The translations under genes and the position numbers were made by a program. Under the pieces are notes generated by a model, which worked only from the letters and a program-made list of their open reading frames with translations, was not told the origin of the DNA and did not search any database. A stretch of 16,249 nt of DNA from contig CAITZN010000091.1 of assembly GCA_903896915.1 (NCBI GenBank), positions 1 through 16,249 of the forward strand, written 5' to 3'. Positions 14,886 through 16,249 of this stretch are shown here, in pieces. Numbering within the stretch: the stretch's first letter is position 1; the number at the start of each line of letters is the position of its first letter. The DNA is from an uncultured bacterium. Lineage in GTDB: Bacteria; Desulfobacterota; Desulfobulbia; Desulfobulbales; Desulfobulbaceae.

Positions 14886-14918
14886 TAAAAATCCAGCTAC
14901 CGTTGCCGCGGCAGCTGG
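14886..14918 (-). terminator. Terminator or attenuator between the DUF5320-like and receiver-like genes
   Basis: On the minus strand CCAGCTGCCG (14918-14909) pairs with CGGTAGCTGG (14902-14893), nine of ten pairs, with a 6-base loop, then ATTTTTA (14892-14886). This is a rho-independent terminator shape. It ends right before the GGAG ribosome site of the receiver-like gene, with the T-run overlapping that leader, so partial read-through or attenuation between the promoter-proximal pair of genes and the ATPase genes is plausible. Confidence 0.65.
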
Positions 14919-14954
14919 CTGTTGCTGTAGTGTTGGAATCGTTGACCAGCCTGG

Positions 14955-15185
14955 TTAACGGTTGCCGCCACGCCCTTGCCCTTTTCCACCGCCGCATTGC
15001 CCGCCACGGCACGAACCGCCTTGCCCTAAGCCTTGACCACGGCCGGGGACTTGATCAGAAACCCTATCAGCCGGCGTATCCTGAGGTTGATCTGGTTTGG
15101 CAGTTCCAGACTGTTTGCAAACACCGCGCTGTCCACCGCTTTGTGGGCCATTACCTAAAGGACCTTTTCCATTCATTCCAGGCAT
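14955..15185 (-). CDS. Gly/Cys-rich DUF5320-like small protein
   Basis: This 76-residue protein opens MPGMNGKGPLGNGPQSGG followed by QRGVC, the N-terminal pattern of DUF5320-like proteins, which often accompany NifX/MRP-type genes in anaerobes. The middle is Asp/Gln/Pro-rich and the C-terminus is Gly/Arg-rich with two cysteines (CRGGQC). ATG 15185 is preferred over ATG 15191 because GGAGG (15193-15197) lies 7 bases upstream of it but only 1 from the other. It follows the NifX-like gene by 42 bases and precedes a terminator. The function is unknown; an exposed metal-binding or disordered partner of the NifX-type proteins is a guess. Confidence 0.7.
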   Translation of the reverse strand: MPGMNGKGPLGNGPQSGGQRGVCKQSGTAKPDQPQDTPADRVSDQVPGRGQGLGQGGSCRGGQCGGGKGQGRGGNR

Positions 15186-15227
15186 ACTCATACCTCCATT
15201 GGCTTCAATGAATCTTTCGGGCAGTGT

Positions 15228-15764
15228 TCAGGAATTTTCTGCCAACCCCGCAGACTTTTCCGCATCGGTTGCACTGCCATTGTCGGCATCACAAATATTG
15301 GCAACGGTTGCGGGAGATTGTCGTTCCCGACCTCTTCCATGCCGCCCCTTGTCGTTTAACGCGCCAATTTCCCGGCCACGACGGATTTTTCCTCGGCAGC
15401 AGATATGCTTCCCGCAACCAGGCATTCTAAATTGAGTCCCGCGCAGATTGCCCTGGAGAAAACCCTCCAGCACTCGATAGACATCACCGGCAATGAATGA
15501 GATCAATTCAACTCCTGCGGCCTCCAGCATGTTGGCAGGTCCTTCGGAAACCGCTCCGCAAATGAGGAGTACGACCTGTTGCGCCTGTAGCATCTGCAGA
15601 AGCTCTAGAGGCCGCTCTGGATCAAAGGTCAGGTAAGAGGTGTTGATGAAGGCATCACCCTGAATCTCTGCAACCAGCAGGGTCCGTGCCGAGTCGAACA
15701 CCGGCGATACCCGCTGCTCCCAAACGGTCATTGCTATTTTTTGCCCTGCTTTTTTTACCTTCAT
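15228..15764 (-). CDS. NifX-like family protein with long Cys-rich tail
   Basis: The N-terminal part (to about residue 110) is of the NifX/dinitrogenase-cofactor fold: IAMTVWEQRVSPVFDSA, VVLLICGAVSEGPANMLEAAGVELISFIAGDVYRVLEGFLQGNL. The C-terminal tail of roughly 60 residues holds PGCGKHICC and a basic Arg/Gly segment, and is longer than in usual single-domain members. A further Met (ATG 15731) could be the real start, because the sigma54 promoter predicts transcription starting near 15766, only about 2 bases before ATG 15764. An AGGAG site sits one base upstream of ATG 15764, too close for usual initiation. It is the first gene after the promoter, with the DUF5320-like gene next. Confidence 0.82.
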   Translation of the reverse strand: MKVKKAGQKIAMTVWEQRVSPVFDSARTLLVAEIQGDAFINTSYLTFDPERPLELLQMLQAQQVVLLICGAVSEGPANMLEAAGVELISFIAGDVYRVLEGFLQGNLRGTQFRMPGCGKHICCRGKIRRGREIGALNDKGRHGRGRERQSPATVANICDADNGSATDAEKSAGLAENS

Positions 15765-15774
15765 GCTCCTTGAC

Positions 15775-15792
15775 AAAGCAAGTTGCGTGCCG
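15775..15792 (-). promoter_or_regulatory. Near-consensus sigma54 promoter of the NifX/MinD operon
   Basis: On the minus strand CGGCACGCAACTTGCTTT matches TGGCACG-N4-TTGCW at all positions but the first. GG (15791-15790) and GC (15779-15778) are 10 bases apart. The predicted transcription start is near 15766. It lies directly downstream of the sigma54 activator gene (stop at 15942), which likely activates it. The 15793-15941 interval contains no gene but has inverted GTCGCG/CGCGAC motifs around 15899-15928. Confidence 0.85.
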
Positions 15793-15898
15793 GCAAAAAA
15801 GATATAGGCCGATTCGGCGTTACCTGTTGAAATAATGCTGTTTTATGGAAAGGCGTGTTTGCGGAAAACCTGAATACGGAATGCTACGGTTCCATATA

Positions 15899-15928
15899 CG
15901 CGACCATGCGCGACTCTTTACGGTCGCG
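15899..15928. repeat. Inverted CGCGACC/GGTCGCG motifs
   Basis: CGCGACC (15899-15905) and GGTCGCG (15922-15928) form a 7-bp inverted repeat, and an internal CGCGAC (15909-15914) gives a competing pair. It lies between the activator stop and the sigma54 promoter, about 130-160 bases upstream of the predicted start. It may be the activator binding region or a weak 3' hairpin of the activator mRNA; there is no T-run. Confidence 0.35.
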
Positions 15929-15941
15929 AGAATGCAACTCT

Positions 15942-16249
15942 TCAGGGTTTAGGGAGGGTGCTGCGGCCGTCAATCCTGGGGAGATTGAGGTTGAGTTTTC
16001 TGAGTTTACGGAACAGGGTGCTCTTGTGCATACCTAGTTCTCTGGCGGCAGCCAGGCGATTGTAGTTGTTGCGTTCTAGGGCTTCCCGGATAACCTCCTC
16101 TTCGGTGGTCCGGCGGAGGCTCTTGAAAGATGAAGGTGCAGACGCCGGTGTGGTAGTGGTCGTCAGGTATGTGGGCAGGTGGTGGCTACCGATCATCCCC
16201 TGAGAACAGAGAATGAAGGCATGCTCGATGATATTTTCAAGCTCCCTGA
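15942..16249 (-). CDS. sigma54-dependent enhancer-binding protein, C-terminal end (cut by window)
   Basis: The frame is open to the window edge, so the gene is partial. Reading in from the edge, RELENIIEHAFILCSQG followed by MIGSHHLP matches the end of the AAA+ domain of sigma54 activators (RELENxIERA...I...LP). A Thr/Ser/Ala-rich linker follows, then a Fis-type HTH: EEEVIREALERNNYNR, AAARELGMHKSTLFRKL. The AAA+ core with GAFTGA and the sensor part are outside the window. The methionine near 16196 is not a start, because homology continues through it. It sits just upstream of the near-consensus sigma54 promoter at 15775, the arrangement of the orange-protein locus, and is the probable activator of that operon and perhaps of the plus-strand sigma54 promoters. 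Confidence 0.9.
   Translation of the reverse strand, partial: RELENIIEHAFILCSQGMIGSHHLPTYLTTTTTPASAPSSFKSLRRTTEEEVIREALERNNYNRLAAARELGMHKSTLFRKLRKLNLNLPRIDGRSTLPKP

Noticed and set aside
1..16249. CRISPR array, tRNA or rRNA genes
   Set aside because: No regularly spaced direct repeats and no tRNA- or rRNA-like sequence were seen in reading the window.

Overview
The window looks like chromosomal DNA of an anaerobic sulfur- or sulfate-metabolising bacterium of the Desulfobacterota, perhaps the Desulfobulbales. The clues are a multiheme cytochrome with a Tat-exported FeS subunit and an NrfD-type membrane subunit, paired MinD-type ATPases carrying ferredoxin domains, several small proteins of the NifX/dinitrogenase-cofactor family, and a sigma54 activator. 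The genus assignment is inference; no rRNA or marker gene is present.

Layout. The left half (about 55-8225) reads on the plus strand. A strong -24/-12 (sigma54-type) promoter at 55-70 precedes a gene for an IS1595-type transposase-like protein that has lost catalytic acidic residues. It is joined by an ATGA overlap to ftsH, and ftsH by another ATGA overlap to a pentaheme cytochrome. Then follow a Tat-exported 4x[4Fe-4S] subunit, a ten-helix NrfD/HybB-type quinone-interacting subunit, and a membrane protein shaped like a sensor histidine kinase but lacking the phospho-accepting His and the ATP-binding residues. A second sigma54-type promoter (7509-7524), with a perfect 14-bp palindrome upstream, drives two small membrane proteins with a shared motif, and a rho-independent terminator closes the unit (8184-8225).

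The right half (about 8350-16249) reads on the minus strand. From right to left it holds: the C-terminal end of a sigma54 enhancer-binding protein (cut by the window edge); an almost consensus sigma54 promoter (15775-15792); a NifX-family protein; a Gly/Cys-rich DUF5320-like protein; a terminator-like hairpin; a degenerate response-regulator receiver; two MinD-type ATPases with two [4Fe-4S] clusters each; two more NifX-family proteins; an IscU-like scaffold; a CoA-disulfide reductase/rhodanese fusion; a TrmO/TsaA-like protein; and an orphan HigA-type regulator. The block from the activator to the NifX proteins resembles the sigma54-controlled orange-protein (ORP) locus of Desulfovibrio.

How it may fit together (inference). 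Sigma54-type promoters on both sides plus a local enhancer-binding protein suggest one regulon joining a membrane redox complex, a membrane protease and a metal-sulfur cluster handling/MinD system. A recurring theme is proteins that keep a fold but have lost catalytic residues: the transposase-like, histidine-kinase-like and receiver-like proteins. That makes the locus a plausible place for an undescribed regulatory or assembly system built on redox-linked protein contacts.
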